64,000 bases of DNA from Agromyces aureus (GTDB taxonomy: Bacteria > Actinomycetota > Actinomycetes > Actinomycetales > Microbacteriaceae): assembly GCF_001660485.1 (NCBI RefSeq), contig NZ_CP013979.1:682001-746000 (forward strand), in the 5' to 3' direction. The notes under the pieces are model-generated. The model was not told the origin of the DNA. It ran no database searches and was given only the letters and a program-made list of their open reading frames with translations. The position numbers and the translations under genes are program-made. The number at the start of each line of letters is the position of its first letter. Positions within the stretch are counted from its first letter, which is position 1. Positions 24,174 to 33,311 of the stretch are shown here, piece by piece.

Positions 24174-25264
24174 ATGCGCGCAGATCGCCTCGTGGCCACC
24201 CTCCTCCTCATGCAGGCGCGTGGTCGCGTGACGGCCGCCGAGCTCGCAACCGAGCTCGAGATCTCGGTCGCCACGGCCCGTCGCGACCTCGAGGCGCTCT
24301 CGTCGGCGGGCATCCCCGTCTACCCCCAGGCCGGTCGCGGCGGCGGATGGCAGCTGCTCGGCGCGGGTCGCACCGACCTGAGCGGGTCCACCGCGTCTGA
24401 GGCGCGGGCGCTGTTCCTCACGCTCGGTCCTCGTGCGGGCGAGAGCGAGGCCGCACGGTCGGCCCTCCGCAAGGTCATGCGCGCGCTGCCCGAGACGTTC
24501 CGCGCCGAGGCCGAGGCCGCGGCGGAGTCGGTCGTGGTCGAGGCCGCGGATGGGGGTCGGCGGCCGTCCGCCCGGCAGCCGTCGCCGTGCTGCAGGCGGC
24601 CGTGGTCGAGCGGCGCGCGGTGCGCTTCGACTACGCGGCGTGGGGCAGGCCCGCGCGTGCGCGGACGGTGCATCCGCTCGGGCTCATCGACAAGGGCGGC
24701 ACCTGGTACCTCATCGCCGGGCCGGTGACGGATGCCGCGGGCGCGCGCCCGGCCGAAGGCGGGCGGGGTGCCGGCGAGGCGCCCGCATCCGCAGCACGGC
24801 GATCGGCGACATCCGACACCGCATTGCGCAGTTACCGGGTGGATCGCATGACCGCGGCCGAGGCGCTCGACGAGCGCTTCGAGCCGCCGGCCGACTTCGA
24901 CCTGGATGCGGCCTGGGCGCGGCTCAGCGCCGAGGTGGGCCGTGCCCGTTCACGTGCGACCGCGACGGTGCGCGTGGATCCGGGCGTCGTCGAGGCGTTC
25001 CGCGGATGGGTCGGCGGCACCGAACTCGTCGACGACGCCGGTCCCGGCGCGGCCCCCGACGAGACGGGTCGCGTGCTCGTGCGGGTCACCGCGCCGAGCG
25101 ACGAGGCGCTCGCCCGCCGACTCGCCGCCTGGGTCGACGGGGCCGAGGTGGTCGAACCAGAGGGCGTGCGGCAGCGGCTCGCCGCGTTCGGTGCGCGCCT
25201 CGTCGAGACCTACGGGGCGGTCGAGCCGCCGAGCAGTTCGTCGACGCTCACGACCTCGGCGTAG
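24174..25264 (+). pseudogene. WYL-domain (YafY-type) regulator interrupted by a frameshift
   Basis: The first frame, from ATG 24174, encodes a DeoR-like helix-turn-helix (LVATLLLMQARGRVTAAEL, ELEISVATARRDLEAL) and the linker typical of YafY regulators up to about AAESVVVEAADG. There it loses homology and runs on to 24728 as Arg/Pro-rich junk. The family sequence resumes in another frame (LQAAVVERRAVRFDYAAWG, the WYL core, through 25264). The break is at a GGGGG run (24552-24556); one additional G would join the two halves as EAADGGSAAV. It is therefore either a sequencing/assembly error or a real one-base deletion. The 3' end overlaps the converging hydrolase gene by 55 bp. Confidence 0.85.
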
Positions 25265-25773
25265 CTGTCGCCGAGCGCGGCCATGAACGCAGCGTGCACC
25301 TGGGCGGCCGGCACGACCTGGTCGCCGAACGTCAGGTCGGGTGCCGCGCAGGCGTCGTGGGCCACGGTCACCGTGTAGCCGAGGTCCGCGGCGGCGCGCA
25401 CCGTCGCATCGACGCACATGCTCGACATCATGCCGACGATGACGACGCCGTCGGCGTCCGCGCCGGCCTCGCGGAGGCGCTCATCGAGGTCGGTGTCGAG
25501 GAACGAGTTCGGGTTCGCCTTGACGACGACGGGTTCGCCCTCGATCGGAGCGACGAGCTCGTGGATCTCGACGCCGACCGTGCCGGGCGCGAAGAATGCG
25601 GCATCGGGGGCGTCCCACACGTGCTGCACGTGCACGACGGGCTGCCCGGCCTCGCGGTGCGAGGCGAGCAGTCGGGCGGCGGCGGTCGCGGCGGCCTCGG
25701 GCCCGACGAGCGGGTGCGCGCCACCGGGGAAGTAGTCGTTCTGGATGTCGATGATGAGCAGGGTGCGGGTCAC
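25210..25773 (-). CDS. Isochorismatase-like cysteine hydrolase
   Basis: A 187-residue cysteine hydrolase. The catalytic triad is visible: Asp in LLIIDIQNDYF, Lys in VVVKANPNSF and Cys in MSSMCVDATVRAA. The family includes nicotinamidases and isochorismatases; the short length and sequence fit the YcaC/generic group. The start is taken as GTG 25773; another GTG lies 9 bp upstream. It probably hydrolyses an amide or vinyl ether in the cytoplasm. It converges on and overlaps the WYL regulator gene by 55 bp. Confidence 0.88.
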   Translation of the reverse strand: MTRTLLIIDIQNDYFPGGAHPLVGPEAAATAAARLLASHREAGQPVVHVQHVWDAPDAAFFAPGTVGVEIHELVAPIEGEPVVVKANPNSFLDTDLDERLREAGADADGVVIVGMMSSMCVDATVRAAADLGYTVTVAHDACAAPDLTFGDQVVPAAQVHAAFMAALGDSYAEVVSVDELLGGSTAP

Positions 25774-25832
25774 GCGAGTCACGCTAGTGCACCGGGGCGC
25801 GTTCGTACCCGGTCGCGACCGATCGGAGGCGA

Positions 25833-26240
25833 TCAGGCCGACGCGGCCCGTTCGCGTGCGGCCAGCACCTCGGGGACGTGGCGCTCGGCCCACGCGCGCA
25901 TCGCGTCGATGGGCTCGAGCAGCGACTCCCCGAGCGGCGTGAGCGAGTACTCGACGCGGGGCGGCGAGTCCTGGAACGCCCGACGGCTGACGAGCCCGTC
26001 GTCTTCGAGTGCGCGGAGCGTCTCGGTGAGCACTTTGGGCGTCACCCGCCCGACCTGTGCCTTCAGCTCCGTGAAGCGCAGCGTTCCTGCGCGAGCCAGC
26101 GCCAGGATCACGAGCATGGTCCAGCGCTCGCCGATGCGCCCGAACACGACGCGACTCGGGCAGTCGGGGGCGAGCACGTCGTGGCCCGCGACCTCGGACG
26201 TGCCCCGGTCGTCCACGACGGATGTGACGTCGACGCGCAT
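25833..26240 (-). CDS. HxlR family transcriptional regulator
   Basis: A 135-residue regulator with a single HxlR winged helix: CPSRVVFGRIGERWTMLVIL with the conserved Cys near the start of the domain (Cys27), LTETLRALEDDGLVSRRAF in the recognition region and VEYSLTPLGESLLEPI in the wing. The single Cys may act as a redox sensor as in YodB/HypR relatives. It is divergent from an NAD(P)-binding epimerase-like gene with a 22-bp dyad between them, so it probably represses that gene. Confidence 0.9.
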   Translation of the reverse strand: MRVDVTSVVDDRGTSEVAGHDVLAPDCPSRVVFGRIGERWTMLVILALARAGTLRFTELKAQVGRVTPKVLTETLRALEDDGLVSRRAFQDSPPRVEYSLTPLGESLLEPIDAMRAWAERHVPEVLAARERAASA

Positions 26241-26289
26241 GATGTGACCCCAGGTTTCGTCGAGGGAAGTTCCGTTGAAGATACCGGAC

Positions 26290-26311
26290 GTCGATCCGTA
26301 CCGTGATCGAC
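26290..26311. promoter_or_regulatory. Dyad abutting the epimerase start, candidate HxlR operator
   Basis: GTCGATC (26290-26296) and GATCGAC (26305-26311) are perfect 7-bp arms around an 8-bp centre, ending at the base before ATG 26312. It lies in the 71-bp gap between the divergent HxlR and epimerase genes, where a bound repressor would block translation initiation or transcription. Confidence 0.5.
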
Positions 26312-27181
26312 ATGACCATTCTCCTCACCGGCGCGACCGGGTACATCGGATCCGTAATCCTCGACGCCCTCCTCGACGACGGGCACGACGTGCTCGCCGT
26401 CGTCCGCAGCGACAGCGCGGCCGAACGGGTCGCCGCCCGCGGTGCCACCGCGCTGGTCGGCGACGTGACCGATGTCGCGTGGTTCGCACGCGTGCTCGCC
26501 GACGCCGACGGCGCGATCCATGCCGCGGCCCCCGAAGCCGACGCCGAGGCGTTCAACGCCGCCGTGGTCGATGCGGCCGTGCAGGCGTTCTCGGGCACGG
26601 CCAAGCGCTTCGTGCTCACGAGCGGCGTGTGGGAGTACGGCGACGGCGGTGGCGACGCGATCGTCGACGACGGCCCGCTCGCACCGCCCGCGCTCGTCGC
26701 CTGGCGCGTGCCGATCGAGGAGCGCCTGCTCGCCTCTGGCGTCGACGCGGTGATCGTGGCCCCCGGCATCGTCTACGGCCACGGCAAGGGCCTGCTGAAC
26801 CTCGTGACCGACGCCCCCGTCACCGCCGACGGCGAGCTCACGCTCCTCGGCGACGGCGAGCAGCGCTGGTCGTTCGTGCACGTCGACGACCTCGCACGGC
26901 TCTACCTGGTGGCGCTCACGAGCCCGGCCGCGGCCGGCCGCGTGATCGGCTCGGACGGTGCGCCGGTGAGAGTGCGGGCGCTCGCCGAGGCGGCGGCCGC
27001 GGCATCCGGAGCCCCGGGCGTCGTCACCGAGCCCGTCGAGGCGACCCGCGAGCGCCTCGGGGCCGCCTTCGCCGACGCGCTCCTGCTCGACCAGGCGGCC
27101 GACGGCGCGAAAGCCAGCGCTCTCGGGTGGGTGCCGCAGCGTGCGAGCGTGCTCGACGAGGTCGTGCTGACGAACGCGTAG
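26312..27181 (+). CDS. NAD(P)-binding epimerase/atypical SDR
   Basis: A 289-residue extended-SDR-type Rossmann protein. The nucleotide motif is TGATGYIGSVILDAL (residues 6-20), followed by LVGDVTDVAW and the strand IHAAAPEAD. The usual YxxxK catalytic pair is not clear (YGDGGG stands near the serine of LTSGVWEY), so it may be an atypical SDR or NmrA-like sensor rather than an active epimerase. VAPGIVYGHGKGLLN and WSFVHVDDLARLY match the sugar-epimerase-like group. It is divergent from the HxlR gene, which suggests a role in response to a reactive compound. Confidence 0.82.
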   Translation: MTILLTGATGYIGSVILDALLDDGHDVLAVVRSDSAAERVAARGATALVGDVTDVAWFARVLADADGAIHAAAPEADAEAFNAAVVDAAVQAFSGTAKRFVLTSGVWEYGDGGGDAIVDDGPLAPPALVAWRVPIEERLLASGVDAVIVAPGIVYGHGKGLLNLVTDAPVTADGELTLLGDGEQRWSFVHVDDLARLYLVALTSPAAAGRVIGSDGAPVRVRALAEAAAAASGAPGVVTEPVEATRERLGAAFADALLLDQAADGAKASALGWVPQRASVLDEVVLTNA

Positions 27182-27207
27182 GCCGCCTCGCCGCCCGAGT
27201 CGCCTCG

Positions 27208-27266
27208 TCGTTCGGTCGCTTGTGGTCGCATCGCGCGTCGGATGGCGACCACAGGCGACCGAACGA
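27208..27266. terminator. Long bidirectional hairpin terminator
   Basis: Arms of 22 bp (27208-27229 and 27245-27266), with only one non-Watson-Crick pair (a G-U) and a 15-nt loop, lie between the convergent epimerase and amidohydrolase genes. The arm repeats the element GGTCGC twice. Confidence 0.8.
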
Positions 27267-27300
27267 TGTGCGCGGGTGCGGGTGCGGGTGCGAGGTGCGC

Positions 27301-28956
27301 TCAGGCGTCGGATGCCGCGTACACGCGCTCGCCCTCGACGAAGGTCTGCAGCACCCGCGTCGCCCCGATCTGCGAGGCGGGTCCGGCGAACGGGTCGCGG
27401 TCGAGCACGACGAGGTCGGCGTACTTGCCGACCTCGATCGTGCCGGTCACGTCGTCGAGGTGGTTCACGTAGGCCGAGCCCGCCGTGTAGGCGGTGAGCG
27501 AGGTGGCGAGGTCGATGGCCTGCTCGGGCAGGAACACGTCGTACTCGCCTTCTTCATGGCCCGGCGCAGAGAGCCGGTTCACGGCCACGTGGATCGCCGC
27601 GAGCGGATTCGGCGTCGAAACCGACCAGTCGCTGCCCGCCGCGAGCACCGCGCCCGAGCGCTGCAGGTCGCCGAACGGGTACTGCCACGCATCGCGCGGC
27701 GACCCGAGGAACGGCAGCGTGAGGTCGACCATCTGCGGCTCGAGCGCAGCCCAGAGCGACTGCATGTTCGCGGCCACGCCGAGCTCGCGGAACCGGCGGA
27801 TGTCGTCGGGGTGCACGACCTGGATGTGCGCGATGTGGTGGCGGTGATCGCTTCGGCCGTTGCGTTCGATCGCGTGCTCGACGGCGTCGAGGCACTCGCG
27901 CACGGCACGGTCGCCGATGGCGTGGAAGTGCAGCTGGAACCCGATGGCGTCGAGCTGGGCCGCTGCCGGCAGCAGCACCGCGGGGTCGACGAACGAGATG
28001 CCCGAATTGTCGGTGAAGTGGCCGTGGCCGTCGCAATAGGGCTCGAGCATGGCGGCCGTGAAGTTCTCGGCGACGCCGTCCTGCATGATCTTGATGCTCG
28101 TCGAGCGGAAACGCCCGCCCTGGTACTGCGCGCGCTTCTCGACGAGCTCGTCGATCTGCTCGAGTCCGCGCAGGCGGTCCCACCAGAGTGCGCCGACGAC
28201 GCGACCGGTCAGCTTGCCAGATGCTGCGGCCGAGACGTACGCAGGGCCGGGGTCGCCCGCGTCGCCGTACGTCCCGACGATCGCGTCCTGCCAGGCGGTG
28301 ATGCCGTACGAGTGCAGGTACTCCTGTCCGAGCAGCAGCGCCTGCTCGAGCTCCTCGTCGGTCGTGCGGGGCAGCAGCCGGTTGACGAGGCCCATCGCGC
28401 CTTCGTGCAGGGTTCCGGATGGCGCGCCCGAGGCATCCCGCTCGATGCGGCCGTCGCTCGGGTCGGGCGTGTCGCGATCGATGCCCGCGAGGCGCAGTGC
28501 GGCGGAGTTCACCCAGGCGCCGTGCCCGTCGCGGTTCGGCAGGAACGCCGGGCGATCGGGCACGACGGTGTCGAGCTCGGCCGCGGTCGGGGTTCCGCCG
28601 GGGAAGGCCGACATCGACCAGCCGCCGCCGAGGATCCACTCCTCGTCGGGCTTCGCCGCGGCGTACGAGGCGATCGCGTCGAGGTAGGCGTCGCGCGTCT
28701 CGAGCTCGGCGAGGTTGCAGCGCATGAGGTCGAGTCCGCCCCAGACCGGGTGCACGTGCGCGTCCTGGAACCCGGGCACGAGCATGCGCCCGGCGAGGTC
28801 GACGTGCTCGGTGCGCGGACCGATGAGCTCGCGCACCTCGTCGTGCCCGACGGCGACGATGCGTCCGCCGGTCACCGCGACGGCGCTCGCACGTGTGCGC
28901 TGCGTGGTCGAGGTGAACACGGGCCCGCCCGAGAAGACGAGGTCGGCGTGGGTCAT
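27301..28956 (-). CDS. Amidohydrolase family 3 (YtcJ-like) protein
   Basis: A 551-residue metal-dependent hydrolase of the amidohydrolase-3 group. A short beta domain at both ends surrounds the barrel. The first metal motif is DAHVHPVWGG (residues 65-74), QLHFHAIGDRA and HHIAHIQVVHPDD supply further His ligands, and LAAGSDWSVSTPNPL supplies the final Asp. ATG 28956 follows AAAGGAG. It is the last gene of the polyamine transporter operon, 80 bp after the second permease, so it probably cleaves an amide or imidazole-like nitrogen compound imported by it. The real substrate is unknown. Confidence 0.87.
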   Translation of the reverse strand: MTHADLVFSGGPVFTSTTQRTRASAVAVTGGRIVAVGHDEVRELIGPRTEHVDLAGRMLVPGFQDAHVHPVWGGLDLMRCNLAELETRDAYLDAIASYAAAKPDEEWILGGGWSMSAFPGGTPTAAELDTVVPDRPAFLPNRDGHGAWVNSAALRLAGIDRDTPDPSDGRIERDASGAPSGTLHEGAMGLVNRLLPRTTDEELEQALLLGQEYLHSYGITAWQDAIVGTYGDAGDPGPAYVSAAASGKLTGRVVGALWWDRLRGLEQIDELVEKRAQYQGGRFRSTSIKIMQDGVAENFTAAMLEPYCDGHGHFTDNSGISFVDPAVLLPAAAQLDAIGFQLHFHAIGDRAVRECLDAVEHAIERNGRSDHRHHIAHIQVVHPDDIRRFRELGVAANMQSLWAALEPQMVDLTLPFLGSPRDAWQYPFGDLQRSGAVLAAGSDWSVSTPNPLAAIHVAVNRLSAPGHEEGEYDVFLPEQAIDLATSLTAYTAGSAYVNHLDDVTGTIEVGKYADLVVLDRDPFAGPASQIGATRVLQTFVEGERVYAASDA

Positions 28957-29036
28957 GAGGCTCCTTTCGCGGGCGCAGCAGCGCGCGGCCGCGGCATCCG
29001 GAAGTCGGTCGGAAGGGTGGGTCGCGATGGACCGGG

Positions 29037-29900
29037 TCAGCCGCCGCCCATCGTGCGGGCGATGTCGGCCGCGGAGTCGCCCGCGCGGCGCAGCACGTAG
29101 GCGACGAGGCCGAGCGCGATGAGCGTGAGCACGAGCATGATGGTCGAGACCGCGGCGATCTCGGGCCGCAGGCCGCTGCGCAGCGCACTCAGCACGTACA
29201 CCGGCCACGGCGTCGAGCCCGAGACCGAGACGAAGGCCGCGATGACGGTGTTGTCGAGGCTCAGCGTGAACGAGAGCAGGAACCCGGCGAGCACCGCGGG
29301 CATCGCCAGCGGCAGGGTGACCTTGCGGAACGTGCGCACGGGCGTCGCGTAGAGGTCGGCCGACGCCTCCTCGAGGTTCGCCTCCTGGCCGACGAGGCGT
29401 GCGCGCACCAGGTACGACACGACCGCGACCGAGAACAGCGAGTGGCCGATCACGAGGCGCACGATGCCGTCGTTGAAGAGGGACATGCCGAGGTCCTGGC
29501 CGAGGAACACCATCCACGGCAGCAGCGCGACGGCGTCGACGATCTCGGGCGTCACCGACACGAGCAGCAGCAGGCCGAGGAACCACCAGACCCACTTGCC
29601 CGGGTTGCGTGCCATCGCGATGCCCGCGAGGGTGCCGAGCACCGTGGCGACGAGGGCGGCGATGAAGCCCGTCTGCACCGAGATCCACACGGCGTCGCGG
29701 ATCGCGGGCTTCGCCAGCAGCGCGAGGAACGAGTCGAAGCCGAAGTGGTCCCACGAGACGAGCAGTCGCCCCACGTTGAACGACGACACGATGATCACGA
29801 GGATCGGCGCGAAGAGGAAGAGCATCACGAGGACGCCCCACACGTTGAACGCGACATCCGACCACGATCTGCGCGGTCGTCGGGTCAGTCGATCGCTCAC
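29037..29900 (-). CDS. potC: Spermidine/putrescine-type ABC permease (PotC-like)
   Basis: A 287-residue integral membrane protein with six helices. The coupling-loop (EAA) motif is EASADLYATPVRTFRKVTLP, and LSFTLSLDNTVIAAFVSVSG after it is typical of PotC. It starts at GTG 29900 and overlaps the stop of the upstream permease gene by 4 bp, so translation is coupled. With the PotB-like partner it forms the membrane pore of a type I importer for polyamines or related cations. Confidence 0.9.
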   Translation of the reverse strand: MSDRLTRRPRRSWSDVAFNVWGVLVMLFLFAPILVIIVSSFNVGRLLVSWDHFGFDSFLALLAKPAIRDAVWISVQTGFIAALVATVLGTLAGIAMARNPGKWVWWFLGLLLLVSVTPEIVDAVALLPWMVFLGQDLGMSLFNDGIVRLVIGHSLFSVAVVSYLVRARLVGQEANLEEASADLYATPVRTFRKVTLPLAMPAVLAGFLLSFTLSLDNTVIAAFVSVSGSTPWPVYVLSALRSGLRPEIAAVSTIMLVLTLIALGLVAYVLRRAGDSAADIARTMGGG

Positions 29901-30850
29901 GCGCCGACCTCCTCACGGATCGAAGCGGATGCCGCGGCCGGGCCGGAACCCGTCGTCGAGGCCACGGGGTCCGGCGGGCCGATGACCAACCGGTTGCGGG
30001 CGCGGAACGGCAGCGTCACGAGCCACACGATGCCGGCGCCGAGGCCCGCGGTCAGCAGGATCACGAAGATCAGCACGACCGCCATCGCCGACCCGAGCGC
30101 CCAGTTCTGCGCGGTCTGGAACTGGCTCGCGACGAGCTGGCCGACCATGTTGCCCTTCGCCCCGCCGAGCACGGTCGCCGTGATGTAGTCGCCCATGAGC
30201 GGGATGTACACGAGCAGCACGCCCGCGATGATGCCCGGCTGCGCGAGCGGCAGCGTCACCCGGAAGAACGTCGTCCACTTGCCGGCGCCGAGGTCCTTCG
30301 AGGCCTCGCGCAGCGGCCCGTTGACCCGGTCGAACGCGACGAACAGGGGCAGGATCATGAGCGGCAGGTAGTTGTAGACCACGCCGAGCAGCACCGCGCC
30401 GCGCGTGTTGAGGATCGCGAGCGGCTCGAACCCGATGGCCTGGAGCGCCGACGACAGCCAGCCGTCGGGCGAGAGGATCACCTGCCAGCCGATGGTGCGC
30501 ACCAGGAAGTTCGTCCAGAACGGCACCATGACGAGCGCGACGAGTAGGCCGCGCTTCGACGGCGGCGCCTTGACGGCCATCCAGTACGCGACCGGCAGGC
30601 CGATCAGGAAGCAGAGCGCGGTACCGGCGATGCCCACCCACAGGGTGTTCTGGAAGGTCGCGAAGAAGGTCGGGTCGAGCACCTCGGCGTACCGGTCGAA
30701 CGAGAGCCGGTCGGTCGCCTGCGTCGCGAAGATGCTCGGCTTGTAGCCGAAGCTGAACCACACGACCATCGCCACGGGGGCGATGAAGAAGATCAGCAGC
30801 CAGGCCCACGCGGGCGCGGCCAGCAGGAATCCGGGGGTTCGTCTACGCAC
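29897..30850 (-). CDS. potB: Spermidine/putrescine-type ABC permease (PotB-like)
   Basis: A 317-residue permease with six membrane helices; the first is in APAWAWLLIFFIAPVAMVVW. PotB-type features are FWTNFLVRTIGWQVIL (Arg in helix 3), the EAA loop EASKDLGAGKWTTFFRVTLP and IPLMGDYITATVLGG. GTG 30850 overlaps the 3' end of the binding-protein gene by 8 bp. The C-terminal 30 residues are an Ala/Ser-rich tail. It pairs with the PotC-like permease downstream. Confidence 0.9.
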   Translation of the reverse strand: MRRRTPGFLLAAPAWAWLLIFFIAPVAMVVWFSFGYKPSIFATQATDRLSFDRYAEVLDPTFFATFQNTLWVGIAGTALCFLIGLPVAYWMAVKAPPSKRGLLVALVMVPFWTNFLVRTIGWQVILSPDGWLSSALQAIGFEPLAILNTRGAVLLGVVYNYLPLMILPLFVAFDRVNGPLREASKDLGAGKWTTFFRVTLPLAQPGIIAGVLLVYIPLMGDYITATVLGGAKGNMVGQLVASQFQTAQNWALGSAMAVVLIFVILLTAGLGAGIVWLVTLPFRARNRLVIGPPDPVASTTGSGPAAASASIREEVGA

Positions 30851-32021
30851 CAGCCGCCGCCTTCATCCGGTTCCAGATCTGCACGATCCGTTCCTGCGCC
30901 TCGGTCAGCTCGCCCTCGTGCATGGTGGCGAGCTGCTCGGGGGTGAAGAACACGAGGTCGAGCATCGGCAGCCCGGCATCGGCGGCCGCCTGCTCGGCGT
31001 CCTTCGCGCCCGTGTGGTAGCCGATGTAGTCGAGTTCGTCGAGCGCGTTCTGCGGCTCGAGCACGTAGTTGATGAACGCGTGCGCGGCCTCGGGGTGGGG
31101 TGCGCCGGCGGGGATCGCCCAGTTGTCCATCCAGATCTCGGTGGCGGGGGAGCCCAGCACGAACTTCCAGCGGTCGGGGTCGGGGCTCTCGAGGATCCCG
31201 AGCCGCGCGTCGCCGTTGTACGACTGCATGAGCATCTGCGTCGCCTGCGGGATCGCGCCGCCCCCGGGGTACGGGTCGAAGGCCGAGATGTGCGGCGCCA
31301 GCTCCTCGACGAGGAACTTCTCGGCGGCGTCGAGCTCGGCCTCGTCGGTCGTGTTCCACGGAACGCCGTTCGCCCAGAAGTACAGGCCCGTGAGCTCGGC
31401 CGGGTCGTCGAGCACCGACGTCTTGCCGCTCGCCTCGTTCTGCGCCGCGTCGATGAAGTCGTTCCAGTCCTTGAGCTCGCGCTTGATGAGGGTCACGTCG
31501 TAGACGAAGCCGGTCGTGCCCCAGGCCTTGCAGATCGAGTACTCGTTGTCGGGGTCCCAGGCGCGGCCGAGGAACGCGGGGTCGAGGTACTCGATGTTCG
31601 GGATCAGGTCTCGGTTCAGCTTGGTCAGCAGCCCGTGCTCGGCCATCTGCGCGACGAACGTGCCGGTCGGCACGACGAGGTCGTAGCCGCTCGTGCCGCG
31701 TGCGCCGACGAGCTTGGCCACCATCTCCTCGTTCGAGTTGAAGGCGCTCAACGACACCTTCGGGCCGAGGTCGGCGGTGAACGCGTCGAGCACGTCGGGG
31801 GCGTCGTAGTCGCCCCAGGTGTAGATCGAGAGGCGGTCCTCGAGGGGAGCGCCCGATGCGCGGGTCGTCGTCGAGGCGCCCGGTGACGAGCACGCGGCGA
31901 GGGCCGCCGTCGTGCCCGCCGCGGCGGCGAAGCTCAGGAACCGGCGACGCGAGAGCTCGCGGCGGATCGTCTTGGCCGCGCCGGCCGGGGCGAGGATTCG
32001 GATGTCGGGTTCGCGTGACAT
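30843..32021 (-). CDS. potD: Polyamine ABC transporter substrate-binding lipoprotein (PotD-like)
   Basis: A 392-residue solute-binding protein. It carries a Tat-type signal (SRRRFLSFAAAA, residues 24-35) and lipobox LAAC (Cys44), so it is probably exported folded and anchored. The mature domain begins LSIYTWGDYDAPDVLDAF, the typical PotD/PotF start in which the Trp and Asp contact the polyamine. YDLVVPTGTFVAQM and EIWMDNWAIPAGAPHPEAAH are further family marks. It supplies substrate to the PotB/PotC/PotA subunits encoded around it. Putrescine or a related amine is likely given the PuuB-like oxidase in the window; specificity is not proven. Confidence 0.9.
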   Translation of the reverse strand: MSREPDIRILAPAGAAKTIRRELSRRRFLSFAAAAGTTAALAACSSPGASTTTRASGAPLEDRLSIYTWGDYDAPDVLDAFTADLGPKVSLSAFNSNEEMVAKLVGARGTSGYDLVVPTGTFVAQMAEHGLLTKLNRDLIPNIEYLDPAFLGRAWDPDNEYSICKAWGTTGFVYDVTLIKRELKDWNDFIDAAQNEASGKTSVLDDPAELTGLYFWANGVPWNTTDEAELDAAEKFLVEELAPHISAFDPYPGGGAIPQATQMLMQSYNGDARLGILESPDPDRWKFVLGSPATEIWMDNWAIPAGAPHPEAAHAFINYVLEPQNALDELDYIGYHTGAKDAEQAAADAGLPMLDLVFFTPEQLATMHEGELTEAQERIVQIWNRMKAAAGA

Positions 32022-32038
32022 GGGGGATCCGATCGGGC

Positions 32039-33226
32039 TCAGGCCGTGGGCGGCGCGACGTAGCCGCCCGCGCTCGCCGCGTCGTCGGACGGGAACAGCA
32101 GCACGCTCTCGGCGCGCCACGAGCACACGACGGCGTCGCCGACCGCGAGCTGCGGCGCCTCGGGCGACGGGCGGCGTGCGATGAGGCTCTGGTCGTCGCC
32201 GAGCTGCACGAGGTACTGCATGGTCTCGCCCAGGTGCGAGACGCCGATCAGCCTGCCGCGAGCGGTGTTCGAGGTTCCGGATGCCGCGGCATCCGGTGCG
32301 TCGGCCGCGATCTCCACGAACTCGGGGCGCACGGCTGCCTGGCCCTGCTCGCCCACGGCCAGTTCGGCCGCCCCGCCGCGCACGAGGGCATGCACCGAGT
32401 CGACGGCGGCACCGCCCTCGACGACCGTGCCGCGGAAGAAGTTCTGCTGGCCGACGAATGCGGCGACGTAGGCCGAGGCCGGCCTGGCGTAGACCGTGTC
32501 CGCGTCGGCGAGCTGCTCGATGCGTCCGCTGCGCATGATCGCGATGCGGTCGCTCATCGAGAGGGCCTCGCCCTGGTCGTGCGTGACGAACACGAACGTG
32601 ATGCCGAGCCGGGACTGCAGCAGCTTCAGCTCGAGCTGCATCTCTTCACGAAGCTGGCGGTCGAGCGCGCCGAGCGGTTCGTCGAGCAGCAGCACCGAGG
32701 GGCGGTTGACGAGCGCGCGCGCGAGTGCGACGCGCTGCTGCTGGCCGCCCGAGAGCTGCGTCGGCTTGCGGTCGGCGAAGCCGCGCATCTGGGCGAGGTC
32801 GAGCGCGTCGACGACGCGCTGCCGGATCTCCGACTTCGGCGTGCGCTTCTGCTGCAGGCCGTAGGCGACGTTCTCGGCGACCGACATGTGCGGGAACAGC
32901 GCGTACGCCTGGAACACCGTGTTGACGTCGCGGCGGTACGGCGGCACACCCAGGACGGATCGTCCGGAGACGCGGATGTCACCGGCATCCGGATGCTCGA
33001 AGCCCGCGATCATGCGGAGTGTGGTGGTCTTGCCGCAGCCCGAGGGGCCGAGGAGCGAGATGAACTCGCCCGGCTGGATCGTGAGCGAGAGGCGGTCGAC
33101 GGCGGTCGCGTCGCCGTAGTGCTTCGTGACCGAGTCGATGACGACGGTTCCGGGCGCCTCGCCGTGCGGGGTTCCGGCGCCGGGAGCCGCACCGCCGCCG
33201 GCCTCGATCGTGGTTGCCGTGGTCAT
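32039..33226 (-). CDS. potA: Polyamine ABC transporter ATP-binding protein (PotA-like)
   Basis: A 395-residue ATPase. Motifs are Walker A LLGPSGCGKTT (about residue 58-68), Q-loop VFQAYALFPHMSV, signature [15 protein letters not shown], Walker B SVLLLDEPLGALD and switch FVFVTHDQGEAL. The C-terminal 120 residues are the TOBE regulatory domain (AVRPEFVEI, GVSHLGETMQYLVQL). It is the first gene of the five-gene operon potA-potD-potB-potC-amidohydrolase. ATG 33226 follows AGGAGG at 9 bp. The operon has a small perfect dyad about 90 bp upstream that may be its operator. Confidence 0.92.
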   Translation of the reverse strand: MTTATTIEAGGGAAPGAGTPHGEAPGTVVIDSVTKHYGDATAVDRLSLTIQPGEFISLLGPSGCGKTTTLRMIAGFEHPDAGDIRVSGRSVLGVPPYRRDVNTVFQAYALFPHMSVAENVAYGLQQKRTPKSEIRQRVVDALDLAQMRGFADRKPTQLSGGQQQRVALARALVNRPSVLLLDEPLGALDRQLREEMQLELKLLQSRLGITFVFVTHDQGEALSMSDRIAIMRSGRIEQLADADTVYARPASAYVAAFVGQQNFFRGTVVEGGAAVDSVHALVRGGAAELAVGEQGQAAVRPEFVEIAADAPDAAASGTSNTARGRLIGVSHLGETMQYLVQLGDDQSLIARRPSPEAPQLAVGDAVVCSWRAESVLLFPSDDAASAGGYVAPPTA

Positions 33227-33311
33227 CTGATGACGCCTCCTGTTCACCCGCGCAGCATCGCGCCGGAGGCCATTCAAGCTCTGCGGCCGCCGCCGTGCAA
33301 CGCCGCGGAGA

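Noticed and set aside
24543..24560. Programmed -1 frameshifting in the WYL regulator
   Set aside because: The G-run lacks a clear slippery heptamer with downstream structure, and relatives of this family do not use recoding; a deletion or sequencing error is simpler.
27208..27266. Relation of this long hairpin to the inverted repeats around the endonuclease-like gene
   Set aside because: They share only a short TGGTCGC word; the rest does not align, and a terminator between convergent genes explains it.
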